Shown here: positions 17,549 through 26,492 of the stretch, in pieces
Layout of the letters: the number at the start of each line of letters is the position of its first letter
Numbering within the stretch: the stretch's first letter is position 1
Translations under genes and position numbers: made by a program
Notes under the pieces: generated by a model
Database searches by the model: none
The model's input: only the letters and a program-made list of their open reading frames with translations
Told to the model about the DNA's origin: nothing
Assembly (NCBI RefSeq): GCF_005924265.1
Contig: NZ_VCLB01000002.1
Location: 62,001-126,000 of the forward strand
Length of the DNA: 64,000 nt
Direction of reading: 5' to 3'
Source of the DNA: Martelella lutilitoris
GTDB taxonomy: Bacteria > Pseudomonadota > Alphaproteobacteria > Rhizobiales > Rhizobiaceae

Positions 17549-18411
17549 ATAGCGCAATGACCATCGAGAGGCCCTGGCAGCGCTGGCTGCTCAGGATCAC
17601 GCTGTTCATCGCCATGATGATCCTCGTCGTGCCCGGCGCATGGGTGGTGCTGACCGCTTTCCGGCCCAATGTCGAGGTCATGGCGCGGCCGCCGGTCTGG
17701 ATCCCACAGCAGTGGACGCTCAACAATTTTCTCGGCATTTTCGGCTTTCTGCCAGATCGCCAGCAGGGGTTGCCGGTTCCAAGCTATTTCATCAACTCGC
17801 TGGTGATCTCGCTCACCTCCACCTTTGTCGCCATCCTGATCGGCATGATGGGCGGCTATGCATTCGCCCGCTATCGGTTCAAGGGCAAGGGCGCGCTGTT
17901 CCTCTCCTTCATGCTGTCGCGCACCGTGCCCGGCGTGGCGCTGTCGCTGCCGCTCTTCATTCTCTGGAGCAAGATCGGGCTGATCGATACCAAGTTCGGC
18001 CTGATCCTGGTCTATATGGCGATCAATATCCCCTTCACGATCTGGCTGACGGACGGCTTCTTCCGGCAGATCCCGGCGGATCTTTCCGAGGCTGCGCAGA
18101 TCGACGGCTGCACGCGCTGGCAGGCCTTCTGGAAGGTCGAGTTTCCGCTTGCCCGTTCGGGGCTGGCGTCTGCCGGCATCTTCGCCTTTCTCACCGCCTG
18201 GAACGAGTTCGCGCTGGCAAGCCAGCTGACGCGCACCACCGCGTCGAAGACCATGCCGGTCGGGCTGATGGATTTCACCGCCCAGTTCACCGTTGACTGG
18301 ACCGGGATGAGCGCCATGGCGGTGCTGATCATCATTCCCGCGCTCGTTCTCACCTTCATCGTACAAAAGCATCTGATTGCCGGACTGACGTTCGGTGGTG
18401 TGAAAGGATAA
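17545..18411 (+). CDS. Sugar ABC transporter permease (second)
   Basis: Second inner-membrane subunit, 288 residues, MalG/UgpE group. It has six predicted spans and the EAA loop EAAQIDGCT. The start overlaps the previous stop by four bases, indicating coupled translation of the permease pair. Confidence 0.93.
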   Translation: MNSAMTIERPWQRWLLRITLFIAMMILVVPGAWVVLTAFRPNVEVMARPPVWIPQQWTLNNFLGIFGFLPDRQQGLPVPSYFINSLVISLTSTFVAILIGMMGGYAFARYRFKGKGALFLSFMLSRTVPGVALSLPLFILWSKIGLIDTKFGLILVYMAINIPFTIWLTDGFFRQIPADLSEAAQIDGCTRWQAFWKVEFPLARSGLASAGIFAFLTAWNEFALASQLTRTTASKTMPVGLMDFTAQFTVDWTGMSAMAVLIIIPALVLTFIVQKHLIAGLTFGGVKG

Positions 18412-18415
18412 TCCC

Positions 18416-19507
18416 GTGGCCGAAGTGCACCTTTCCAAAATCGTCAAGCGTTACGGATCGCTGGAAGTCGTTCACGGCATCGATCTTGAAGTCGCGCACA
18501 ACGAATTCGTCGTTCTCGTCGGTCCGTCCGGCTGCGGCAAGTCGACGACGCTCAGGATGATCGCCGGTCTGGAGGAAATCTCCGGCGGCGAACTGAAGAT
18601 CGGCGACCGCGTCGTCAATTCCCTGCCGCCCAGATCGCGCAACATCTCCATGGTGTTCCAGTCCTATGCGCTTTATCCGCATATGACCGTGCGCGAAAAT
18701 CTCGGCTTCGGGCTGAAGATCGCCGGCATGACGCCGGAGGATATCAAGCCGCGCGTCGATGAGGCCGCCGCGATCCTCGGCCTCGAAAGCTTCATGGACC
18801 GGCTGCCAGCCAATCTCTCCGGCGGTCAGCGCCAGCGCGTGGCCATGGGCCGCGCCATTGTGCGCCATCCGGATGTCTTCCTGTTCGACGAGCCGCTCTC
18901 CAATCTGGATGCCAAGCTCAGAGGCCAGATGCGCGTCGAGATCAAGAAGCTGCATCAGCGGGTCAAGACAACGGTCATCTACGTCACCCACGATCAGGTG
19001 GAGGCGATGACGCTGGCCGACCGGATCGTGATCATGCGCGATGGCTATGTGGAGCAGGTCGGGACCCCGACGGAGGTGTTCGAGAACCCGGCCAACACCT
19101 TCGTTGCCGGCTTCATCGGCTCGCCGCCGATGAACCAGCTTGAGGGCGTGGTGGAAAAAAGTGCCGCGCGGCTTGACGATGGGGCTCTCGTGCCGTTGCC
19201 GGAGGATATTGCCGCGAAGCTTTCCGACGGTCAGAAGGTCGTGGTCGGTTTCCGCCCGGATGCCTTTGCGCCCAAGGGCCATTCACTGCATCCGGAAGAC
19301 CGTTCGATCGCGGTCGAGGCGCCGGTCATCATTTCCGAACCGCTCGGAACCGAAACCATCATCTTCACCGAGTTCGGCGGCAAGGAAGTGCAGGCCAAGA
19401 TGCTCGACCCGCGCCCGCTGAACGATGGCGAAACGTTGACCTTCACGCTCGACCTCGAACGTCTCCACGTCTTCGACGCCGAGAGCGGCAAGAGCCTGAG
19501 GGCCTGA
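18416..19507 (+). CDS. Sugar ABC transporter ATP-binding protein (MalK/UgpC type)
   Basis: Energises the importer. The 363 residues include Walker A GPSGCGKST (36-44), the signature LSGGQ (134-138), Walker B ending in DEP (158-160), and a C-terminal TOBE-like domain of about 120 residues as in MalK and UgpC. The start is GTG, four bases after the permease stop. It is followed after two bases by the dehydratase gene, tying uptake and breakdown into one operon. Confidence 0.93.
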   Translation: MAEVHLSKIVKRYGSLEVVHGIDLEVAHNEFVVLVGPSGCGKSTTLRMIAGLEEISGGELKIGDRVVNSLPPRSRNISMVFQSYALYPHMTVRENLGFGLKIAGMTPEDIKPRVDEAAAILGLESFMDRLPANLSGGQRQRVAMGRAIVRHPDVFLFDEPLSNLDAKLRGQMRVEIKKLHQRVKTTVIYVTHDQVEAMTLADRIVIMRDGYVEQVGTPTEVFENPANTFVAGFIGSPPMNQLEGVVEKSAARLDDGALVPLPEDIAAKLSDGQKVVVGFRPDAFAPKGHSLHPEDRSIAVEAPVIISEPLGTETIIFTEFGGKEVQAKMLDPRPLNDGETLTFTLDLERLHVFDAESGKSLRA

Positions 19508-19509
19508 CA

Positions 19510-20616
19510 ATGGCAAAGATCGTCCGCGCCGAGCTGGTGATGGTTGACCTCAGGCCGAAGGTAACGCGCGTCGACGCGATCCAGTCCTTCGTTTCCCAGG
19601 AAACCCCGATCGTGCGCCTCACCGATGCCGACGGGGTGACCGGCACCGGCTATTCCTACACGATCGGCACGGGCGGGCCCTCGGTGATGGCGCTTCTGGA
19701 GAAGACGCTGCTGCCGGCGATCATCGGTCGCGAGGCGTATGACATCGAGCGCATCTGGCGTGATCTTTCCTTCCTGACCCATGCCACAACGGTCGGCGCG
19801 ATCACCGCGATCGCGCTTGCCGCCATCGACACAGCGCTCTGGGACCTGAAGGCGGTTAAACTTGGCCTGCCGCTCCACAGGTTGGCCGGCGGGGCGAAGG
19901 ACGAAATACCGCTTTACACGACGGAAGGCGGCTGGTTGCATCTGGAAACCGAAGCGCTTGTCGCCGATGCGATTGAGGCCAAGGCCAACGGATTCTCCGG
20001 CTGCAAGCTCAAGGTCGGTCGTCCGCTGTCGGAAGACGTCGCGCGGATCTCTGCGGTGCGCGAGGCTGTCGGCCCGGCCTTCGAGATTTTCACCGATGCC
20101 AATCAGGCCTTTGCCTTGGACGAGGCCGTGCGCCGGGCCGCCGCCTATGAGCGGCTCGATATCGGCTGGCTGGAAGAGCCTTTGCCCGCCGATGATATCG
20201 AGGGGCATTCGGTGCTCTCACGCCACACCAGCGTGCCGGTGGCCGTCGGAGAAAGCCTTTATTCGGCGCTTCATTTCCGCGAATATCTGGAGCGGCGGGC
20301 CTGTTCCGTCATTCAGGTTGATGTCGGGCGCATCGGCGGCATCACGCCCTGGCTCAAGGTTGCGCATATGGCCGAATGCTTCAACGTCGCCGTGGCGCCA
20401 CATTTCCTGATGGAACTGCATGTTTCGCTGTGCGCGGCGGTGCCCAATGCGCGCTGGGTGGAATATATTCCCCAACTCGATGCGATCACGCTTGGGGGCA
20501 TGACCATTCGCGATGGTCGCGCCATTCCCTCTTCCGCGCCGGGCCTCGGCATCGCATGGGATTTCGAAGCCATCGGCCGCATGGCCGTAGAGGGCTCGCA
20601 AAAGACAATCAACTGA
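19510..20616 (+). CDS. Mandelate racemase/muconate lactonizing family dehydratase (enolase superfamily)
   Basis: A 368-residue sugar-acid dehydratase candidate. Catalytic residues of the mandelate racemase subgroup are in place: Lys166 and Lys168 (CKLKVG), metal ligands Asp196, Glu222 and Glu248, and the Asp271/His298 dyad. It should take a proton next to a carboxylate and eliminate water from an aldonate. It is distinct from FucD further downstream, so the operon probably handles a second sugar acid or an epimer. The substrate cannot be read from the sequence. Confidence 0.87.
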   Translation: MAKIVRAELVMVDLRPKVTRVDAIQSFVSQETPIVRLTDADGVTGTGYSYTIGTGGPSVMALLEKTLLPAIIGREAYDIERIWRDLSFLTHATTVGAITAIALAAIDTALWDLKAVKLGLPLHRLAGGAKDEIPLYTTEGGWLHLETEALVADAIEAKANGFSGCKLKVGRPLSEDVARISAVREAVGPAFEIFTDANQAFALDEAVRRAAAYERLDIGWLEEPLPADDIEGHSVLSRHTSVPVAVGESLYSALHFREYLERRACSVIQVDVGRIGGITPWLKVAHMAECFNVAVAPHFLMELHVSLCAAVPNARWVEYIPQLDAITLGGMTIRDGRAIPSSAPGLGIAWDFEAIGRMAVEGSQKTIN

Positions 20617-20633
20617 CGTTCAAGGGAGCGATC

Positions 20634-21365
20634 ATGACCGACCTTTCCGGAAAAACCTGTTTCATCACCGCCGCTGCGCAAGGCATCGGCGCGGCATCGG
20701 CCAAGGCGTTTGCCAGGGCCGGCGCGAAGGTGATCGCTACCGATGTCAACGCCGAGAAGCTGAAGGAGCTTGATGGCATCGAGAACATTTCGACACGGGT
20801 CCTGAACGTGCTGTCGGATGAGGCGGTCACCATCGCCGCGCAGGAAATCGGCGAGATCGATATCCTGTTCAACTGCGCCGGCATCGTCCACAACGGCTCG
20901 ATTCTTGAGAGCAATGAAGGCGATCTCGACCTTGCCTATGACCTGAACGTCAAGGCCATGGTGCGCACCATCCGCGCCTTCCTGCCCGGCATGCTCGAGC
21001 GCGGCGACGGGGCGATCATCAACATGTCCTCTGTCGCCTCCAGCATGAAGGGCGTTCCCAACCGCTTTGCCTACACCACCACCAAGGCCGCCGTTCTCGG
21101 CCTGACCAAGTCGGTCGCCGCCGATTTTGTCTCCAAGGGCATTCGCTGCAACGCCATCTGCCCCGGCACGGTCGACAGCCCCTCGCTGCAGGAACGGCTG
21201 AAGGCGACCGGCGATTATGAAAAGGCGCGCGCCGATTTCATCGCCCGCCAGCCGATCGGCCGCATTGGCGCGCCGGAGGAGATCGCCGATCTCGCCGTCT
21301 ACCTTGCCGGCGCAACCTATACCACCGGCCAGGCCTACGCCATTGACGGCGGCTGGACCTGCTGA
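20634..21365 (+). CDS. SDR family dehydrogenase, probable 2-keto-3-deoxy-L-fuconate dehydrogenase
   Basis: A 243-residue classical short-chain dehydrogenase with cofactor motif TAAAQGIGAASA (about 12-23), NCAG, and the YxxxK pair in YTTTKAA. It ends in the usual TTGQAYAIDGGW. Its place between the two dehydratases and the FAH hydrolase fits oxidation of 2-keto-3-deoxy-L-fuconate at C4 to the diketo acid, as in the Xanthomonas/Burkholderia pathway. The role is inferred from context; the fold is certain. Confidence 0.88.
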   Translation: MTDLSGKTCFITAAAQGIGAASAKAFARAGAKVIATDVNAEKLKELDGIENISTRVLNVLSDEAVTIAAQEIGEIDILFNCAGIVHNGSILESNEGDLDLAYDLNVKAMVRTIRAFLPGMLERGDGAIINMSSVASSMKGVPNRFAYTTTKAAVLGLTKSVAADFVSKGIRCNAICPGTVDSPSLQERLKATGDYEKARADFIARQPIGRIGAPEEIADLAVYLAGATYTTGQAYAIDGGWTC

Positions 21366-21395
21366 TCCGCACCGATAACAACCGAAGTTCAGACC

Positions 21396-22682
21396 ATGAC
21401 CGAAATCACCGGACTGTCCGTCCACGACCTGCGTTTCCCGACCTCCGCCAAGCTTGACGGTTCGGATGCCATGAACCCCGATCCCGATTACTCCGCTGCC
21501 TATGTCGCGCTGAAAACGGATGGCGAATTTGAAGGCCACGGCCTGACCTTCACCATCGGCCGGGGCAATGAAGTGGTCTGTGCCGCGATCGCCGCGCTTG
21601 AAAACCGCGTGAAGGGGCTGAGGCTCGACTGGATCGCCGAAAACCCGGGCCGTTTCTGGCGTCACGTCACCGGCGACAGCCAGTTGCGCTGGATCGGGCC
21701 GGACAAGGGCGCGATGCATCTGGCGACCGGCGCCGTCGTCAACGCCGTCTGGGACCTGATGGCAAAGGCTGAAGGCAAGCCGGTTTGGCAGCTTGTCGCC
21801 GAAATGACACCGGAACAACTCGTTTCTATTATCGATTTCCGCTACCTGACGGACGCGATCACGCCGGACGAGGCGCTTGAGATTTTCCGCAAGGCCGAGG
21901 CCGGCAAGGCGGAACGCATCGCTGAGCTGAAAAAGAACGGCTATCCCTGCTATACGACGTCCGCCGGCTGGCTCGGCTACAGCCACGACAAGCTGCGTCG
22001 TCTGGTGCAGGAGGCCGTCGACAGCGGCTTCACCTTCATCAAGATGAAGGTCGGGCAGGATCGTGACGAGGACATCGCCCGGCTGAAGATCGTGCGCGAG
22101 GTGATCGGCGAGGATCGCACGCTGATGATCGATGCCAATCAGGTCTGGGAGGTCGACCAGGCGATCGACTGGGTGAGGGCGCTTGCGCCGTTCCGGCCCT
22201 ATTTCATCGAGGAGCCGACCAGCCCCGACGACGTCGCCGGCCACAGGAAGATCCGTGAGGCGGTGGTCCCGATCAAGGTCGCGACCGGCGAGATGTGCCA
22301 GAACCGCATCCTGTTCAAGCAGTTCATCGCCGGCGGCGCCATCGATATCGTCCAGATCGATGCCTGCCGCATTGGCGGGCTGAACGAGGTGCTTTCGGTT
22401 CTGGTGATGGCGGCGAAATACGGCCTGCCGGTCTGGCCGCATGCCGGCGGCGTCGGCCTTTGCGAATATGTCCAGCATCTGTCGATGATCGATTATCTGG
22501 TCGTCTCCGGCACAAAGGACGGCCGGGTCATCGAATATGTCGATCATCTGCACGAGCATTTCGTCGATCCCTGCCGGATTGAGGGCGCGGCCTATATGCC
22601 GCCGCAAATGCCGGGCTTTTCCATTGAGATGAAGCCGGAAACGCTTCATAACTACGCACACCCGACGCCCCGGGCGTCGTAA
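21396..22682 (+). CDS. fucD: L-fuconate dehydratase
   Basis: Enolase-superfamily enzyme converting L-fuconate to 2-keto-3-deoxy-L-fuconate. The 428 residues carry Lys216-Met-Lys218, Asp246 and Asn248 (IDANQ), Glu273, Glu299 (ATGEM), Asp322 and His349 in WPHAGG, all displaced by about two from the numbering I recall for X. campestris FucD. The long N-terminal capping domain and the ending CEYVQHLSMIDY are also typical. It lies 30 bases after the SDR and 15 before the FAH hydrolase. Related acids such as L-galactonate or D-arabinonate may also be used. Confidence 0.94.
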   Translation: MTEITGLSVHDLRFPTSAKLDGSDAMNPDPDYSAAYVALKTDGEFEGHGLTFTIGRGNEVVCAAIAALENRVKGLRLDWIAENPGRFWRHVTGDSQLRWIGPDKGAMHLATGAVVNAVWDLMAKAEGKPVWQLVAEMTPEQLVSIIDFRYLTDAITPDEALEIFRKAEAGKAERIAELKKNGYPCYTTSAGWLGYSHDKLRRLVQEAVDSGFTFIKMKVGQDRDEDIARLKIVREVIGEDRTLMIDANQVWEVDQAIDWVRALAPFRPYFIEEPTSPDDVAGHRKIREAVVPIKVATGEMCQNRILFKQFIAGGAIDIVQIDACRIGGLNEVLSVLVMAAKYGLPVWPHAGGVGLCEYVQHLSMIDYLVVSGTKDGRVIEYVDHLHEHFVDPCRIEGAAYMPPQMPGFSIEMKPETLHNYAHPTPRAS

Positions 22683-22697
22683 CACGGGAGAATTGAC

Positions 22698-23549
22698 ATG
22701 AAACTGCTTCGCCTTGGCGCCAGGGGCGCCGAACGGCCCGCCATCCTGCATTCCGATGGCACTTACCGCGACATTTCCTCCGTCGTCGTCGACATTGCCG
22801 GCGACGCGCTGACGGCTGCCGGGCTGGCGCGCATTGCCGCTGCCGATATCTCCAGCCTGCCGGTCCTGCCGCAGTCGAGCCGGATCGGTCCCTGCGTCGG
22901 CAAGGTCGGAAAATTCATCTGCATCGGGCTCAACTATGCCGACCACGCGGCCGAAACCGGCGCCGACATTCCGAAGGAGCCGATCGTGTTCATGAAGGCG
23001 ACCAGCGCCATCATCGGCCCCAATGACGATGTCCGCATTCCGAGGAACTCGAAGAAGACCGACTGGGAAGTCGAGCTCGGCGTCGTTATCGGCAAGGAGG
23101 CATCCTATGTGGATGAAGCCGATGCGATGGACCACGTCGCCGGATACTGCGTCGTCAACGATCTGTCCGAGCGCGAATTCCAGATCGAACGATCCGGCCA
23201 GTGGGTGAAGGGCAAGAGCGCCGACACTTTCGGCCCGATCGGTCCCTGGCTGGTGACGCGTGATGAGGTGGAAGACCCGCAGAGCCTCGCCATGTGGCTC
23301 GAGGTTGACGGACATCGTTATCAGGACGGCTCGACCAAGACGATGATCTTCGGCGTCTCGCACCTCGTCAGCTATCTGTCGCAGTTCATGAGCCTGCAGC
23401 CCGGCGACATCATCACCACCGGCACGCCGCCCGGCGTCGGCATGGGCATCAAGCCGGAACCGGTCTATCTGAAGGAAGGCCAGACGATGACGCTCGGCAT
23501 CGAAGGCCTCGGCGAACAGAGCCAGAAGACCATCGCCTGGAACGCCTGA
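22698..23549 (+). CDS. Fumarylacetoacetate hydrolase family protein, probable 2,4-diketo-3-deoxy-L-fuconate hydrolase
   Basis: Last step of the pathway: cleaves the diketo acid to pyruvate and L-lactate. The 283-residue protein has the FAH core with metal ligands in the E-x-E of DWEVELGVVIG and the Asp of VVNDLSERE, plus KGKSADTFGPIGPW and the TGTPPGVG loop. It ends the operon and is followed by a hairpin terminator. Confidence 0.9.
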   Translation: MKLLRLGARGAERPAILHSDGTYRDISSVVVDIAGDALTAAGLARIAAADISSLPVLPQSSRIGPCVGKVGKFICIGLNYADHAAETGADIPKEPIVFMKATSAIIGPNDDVRIPRNSKKTDWEVELGVVIGKEASYVDEADAMDHVAGYCVVNDLSEREFQIERSGQWVKGKSADTFGPIGPWLVTRDEVEDPQSLAMWLEVDGHRYQDGSTKTMIFGVSHLVSYLSQFMSLQPGDIITTGTPPGVGMGIKPEPVYLKEGQTMTLGIEGLGEQSQKTIAWNA

Positions 23550-23558
23550 CACTTTGCA

Positions 23559-23587
23559 AGGCGGCGCTGAGAGAAACTGCGCCGCCT
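23559..23587. terminator. Hairpin terminator between convergent genes
   Basis: A perfect 9-bp stem (AGGCGGCGC with GCGCCGCCT) and an 11-base loop is followed by GTCTTTC. It lies between the FAH hydrolase and the convergent GntR gene and may serve both. Confidence 0.65.
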
Positions 23588-23605
23588 GTCTTTCGCCGAA
23601 GCAGG

Positions 23606-24301
23606 TCAGGTGATCCTGTCGACGGCGAAGCGGACGAGCGAACGCAGGTGGAGCGCCATGGCCTCCCTGGCGCCGGGCCCGTCGCCCTTCTCGATCCTTC
23701 CCAGGATGTCCTCGTGCTGGCGGATATCGGGCTCCAGCCGTTCAGCGAGCCGGTCGACCTCGAACAGCTTGGTCGTGACCCTCAGCGAACGGATGATCCC
23801 GGCGACAACCTCATTGCCGCAGAAATCCGTGACCAGATCATGCACGACCTTGTCGGCCGCCCAGTGCTGTTCGGGACTATAGGCCTGATCGCCCTTCAGC
23901 GCCGCCGTCATGGCTTGCGCGACCGCTAGCCGCTCCTGCGGCACGCGGCCGGCGCACATGGCGGCAGCTTCGGACTCGATGATCTCGCGCGCTCTCAGGC
24001 TCTGCAGATACTCCTTCAGGTCGACCTTGCGCACCACGAAGGACTTGTTGTTCGCCTTGACCAGCAGGCCCTCGATCTCCAGGCGCTGCAAGGCCTGGCG
24101 CACCGGCGTGCGGGAAATGCCGAGATAGGCGGCGAGCGACTGCTCGACCAGGACCTCGCCGCTTTGAAGCACTTTCTGCTCGATCAGCCGCGCGATTTCC
24201 CCATAGGCGCGTGCTGCCCGGTTTTCTCTGGTCTTTGGCGCAAGCAGGGAGATCCTGTCCCCGTCGGCAGTCTGAAGATCGTTTTCAGGAACAGCGCTCA
24301 T
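23606..24301 (-). CDS. GntR family transcriptional regulator (FadR/FCD subgroup)
   Basis: A 231-residue regulator: N-terminal winged helix (EQSLAAYLGISRTPVRQALQ) and an all-helical FCD effector domain with the usual histidines (HDLVTDF). It follows the M20-like gene by four bases on the same strand, so it is the last gene of the operon it most likely controls. A candidate operator lies at 26493-26514. It resembles the GntR at 35153-35836 closely in the linker (VVRKVDLKEYLQSLR). Confidence 0.9.
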   Translation of the reverse strand: MSAVPENDLQTADGDRISLLAPKTRENRAARAYGEIARLIEQKVLQSGEVLVEQSLAAYLGISRTPVRQALQRLEIEGLLVKANNKSFVVRKVDLKEYLQSLRAREIIESEAAAMCAGRVPQERLAVAQAMTAALKGDQAYSPEQHWAADKVVHDLVTDFCGNEVVAGIIRSLRVTTKLFEVDRLAERLEPDIRQHEDILGRIEKGDGPGAREAMALHLRSLVRFAVDRIT

Positions 24302-24305
24302 TTGC

Positions 24306-25634
24306 TCAGGTCCTCGTTGCGGACGCCCCCGCCCAGGTCGCGATGAACAGTGCCGTTGCGGCGATCATGTCGAGGAATTCGCTGCGGTCGACCCATTCGT
24401 CGGAGAAACCGTTCTGGGTGAGGTTGCCGCAAAGCGCGCCGAAACCGACGGCGGGGATCGCCTTCTGGACAAAGGGGTTGCGGATATCGCTGCCGGTATG
24501 AAGCGCATTGAGCGCGGGGCGCTCACCGGTGACGGAGGCCACGCAATCGGCAAGTCCGGAAAAGAGCGGCGCATCGGGATCGACCTCGCTCGGCGAGACG
24601 CCGGTCAGGAAGGTCAGTTCCGGCGCGTGGACCGCCAGCCACTCATCGCCTTCAGCTGCCGCTTTGATCGTTGTCTCGATCTCGGCGCAGACAGAGGCGA
24701 GCGTTTCGCCCGGCGGAAAGGAAAGCGCGGCTGAAAAGATTGCGCCTTGCGGATAGCGCGCGAGAGCCTTCGGTCTGCCCATCGCCATGTGCGAAATCAT
24801 CAGGTTGGTGGAGCGCTGCACTGCCTGTTCCAGAACCGGGTGGCGGATCCGTTCTGCCCGCTCCCTGTCCATGCGCCTGAGCGCCGCGATCAGAGACTGG
24901 GCCTTCTCCAGCGGATCGATGCCGAGATGGGCAAGTGCGGTCTGCAGCGGCTCGGTGGTCGGCGGCTGGCGGCCGGCAACAGTGACTGAAAATTCGACAT
25001 GGCCGGAAGAGAGCCCCTTGATCTCGCCAAGCCCCGCGCCGGATTCGGCCGGGTGCAGATAGACTGCGACGTCGGCGTCAACGCCGTGATCGCAGAGAAG
25101 CGCCGCCGTGCCGCGCGCGAGCGCCTTGCTGGGCGCCGAGGCGAAGATCACCTCGACATCGGAGGGCAGCGCGATTGCTTCGAGGACGGCCGGAAGGGCC
25201 GCCATGGCGGCTACGCCCGCGAGGTCGTCGGCAATGCCCCAGCCATGCATGCGCCCGTCTCTGATGTCGAGGGTGAAGGGATCGCGCGACCAGCTTTCAG
25301 GGGCATTCACCGTCTCGGCATCGGGATGGGCGAAGACGAGGATCCGGGTTTGGGCGTCTGGATTGCCGAGGCGGGCGACCACCGCCGTCTGCTCGTGGTC
25401 GGGGAGCAGGGAGGGGTGGGCGAATTCATCGACGAGGCTCACGTCTTCGGGGCGGTACCGGATGGTCTCGACCCTGCAGCCGCTTTCGGCGAAACGGCCG
25501 GCAAGACGGCTCTGGACATTGCCGCCGCCGGTCTTCTGGTCCGCAATCAGCGCGCCGAGAAGCGCGAGCGTCTCGTCCTGCCGGTTCTCGACCACATTCT
25601 TTGCCTTTAAAACGAGTTCTGTCGGCACGGGCAT
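24306..25634 (-). CDS. M20-like metallopeptidase family protein with degenerate active site
   Basis: A 442-residue protein with the M20/DapE layout: a VFAHPDAETV segment for the first metal His and Asp, GWGIADD for the bridging Asp, HPAES for a later ligand, and the ending DEWVDRSEFLDM seen in many members. The acidic EE pair that normally follows the third strand (catalytic base and ligand) is replaced by a stretch reading FASAPSKAL, and the C-terminal metal His is not evident (LTQNGFSDEW). Activity as a standard peptidase is doubtful. It lies between the dehydrogenase-like gene (8 bases upstream) and GntR. Confidence 0.75.
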   Translation of the reverse strand: MPVPTELVLKAKNVVENRQDETLALLGALIADQKTGGGNVQSRLAGRFAESGCRVETIRYRPEDVSLVDEFAHPSLLPDHEQTAVVARLGNPDAQTRILVFAHPDAETVNAPESWSRDPFTLDIRDGRMHGWGIADDLAGVAAMAALPAVLEAIALPSDVEVIFASAPSKALARGTAALLCDHGVDADVAVYLHPAESGAGLGEIKGLSSGHVEFSVTVAGRQPPTTEPLQTALAHLGIDPLEKAQSLIAALRRMDRERAERIRHPVLEQAVQRSTNLMISHMAMGRPKALARYPQGAIFSAALSFPPGETLASVCAEIETTIKAAAEGDEWLAVHAPELTFLTGVSPSEVDPDAPLFSGLADCVASVTGERPALNALHTGSDIRNPFVQKAIPAVGFGALCGNLTQNGFSDEWVDRSEFLDMIAATALFIATWAGASATRT

Positions 25635-25642
25635 GGCGGCTC

Positions 25643-26443
25643 CTAAAAGATGATGGCATCGCTGCGGGCGGCAAGCATGGCGAGGATCGAATAGGCCGTG
25701 TGATCCGGACCTTCCGATGGCCTGTCGCGATAGGGGCCGATATCAAGCCGGATCGGCGCGCCGAGGCTTTCGATATCGAGCGCGTAGCGCATATTGCCGA
25801 TGGCGGGATCGCCGACGAGCTCGATAGTCGTGTCATCGAGGCCGAGCCCCGCCAGCGCAACGCCGACGGCGGCGTTGAGATTGAAAGGAAAGCGGGACGC
25901 CGCGGCGCGCACCGAACCTTCGAAGAAGGACCCGGTAAACTGCAACGCATCCGTCTCGCCGGAGATCTTGGCCCAGTGGGAGGGCAGGTAGGTCTGGCGA
26001 AAGCGGACCTTTTCGATCCCGGCCTTGCGTGCGACGCGAAGCAGCGGCAGCGCGGCGGCAGCGCCCGATGGGATGGAAAGTCGGCCCGGCCCCGCGTCAG
26101 CGGCTTCGCGCAACCGTGCCTCGACGGCCGGATCGGCAAAGGCGGTGAGCGAGAGCGCCACGAGATCGACGCCTGCGACCAGGATATCCGAACCGGCGGC
26201 GGCGAGGGTTGCGGGCGAGGCGCATTCGACGATCAGATCCGGTGCGGTCGCGAGCGCTGCGTCAAGGTCGGCGAAGACCCGGACGGCGGGGTCGGCGGCG
26301 ACCGCCTGAGCGTCGCGCGCCACGACGCCGGCGAGGACCGGGCCGTTGTCACCGGCAGCGAGCGCTCGGGCCACGCGGCGGCCGATGCGGCCATAGCCGA
26401 GGACCACGCAGGTCTCGCGGTGTTCGGAAAGGGGATCGGTCAT
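25643..26443 (-). CDS. Aspartate dehydrogenase-like NAD(P)-binding protein
   Basis: A 266-residue protein resembling L-aspartate dehydrogenase (NadX/DUF108 family). A Rossmann motif VLGYGRIGRRVARAL stands near residue 14, and the C-terminal domain has RFPFNLNAAVGVALAGLG followed by a DP-x-x-x-N segment. Where the family has a catalytic His after that Asn (NxH), this protein reads NMR, so it may act on another substrate. I start it at 26443; an upstream ATG at 26494 would overlap the likely operator. It heads the three-gene operon ending in GntR. Confidence 0.78.
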   Translation of the reverse strand: MTDPLSEHRETCVVLGYGRIGRRVARALAAGDNGPVLAGVVARDAQAVAADPAVRVFADLDAALATAPDLIVECASPATLAAAGSDILVAGVDLVALSLTAFADPAVEARLREAADAGPGRLSIPSGAAAALPLLRVARKAGIEKVRFRQTYLPSHWAKISGETDALQFTGSFFEGSVRAAASRFPFNLNAAVGVALAGLGLDDTTIELVGDPAIGNMRYALDIESLGAPIRLDIGPYRDRPSEGPDHTAYSILAMLAARSDAIIF

Positions 26444-26492
26444 GCGGGCGCCCGGGGTCCTTGTGGCGTGCCGGCTTGTCACGGCATCATTC

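Noticed and set aside
20313-23552. A 1079-codon open frame on the minus strand across the SDR, fuconate dehydratase and FAH genes
   Set aside because: It is the antisense shadow of GC-rich genes whose plus-strand products are clearly conserved enzymes. Its translation is Asp/Gly/His/Arg-rich with no recognisable domain.
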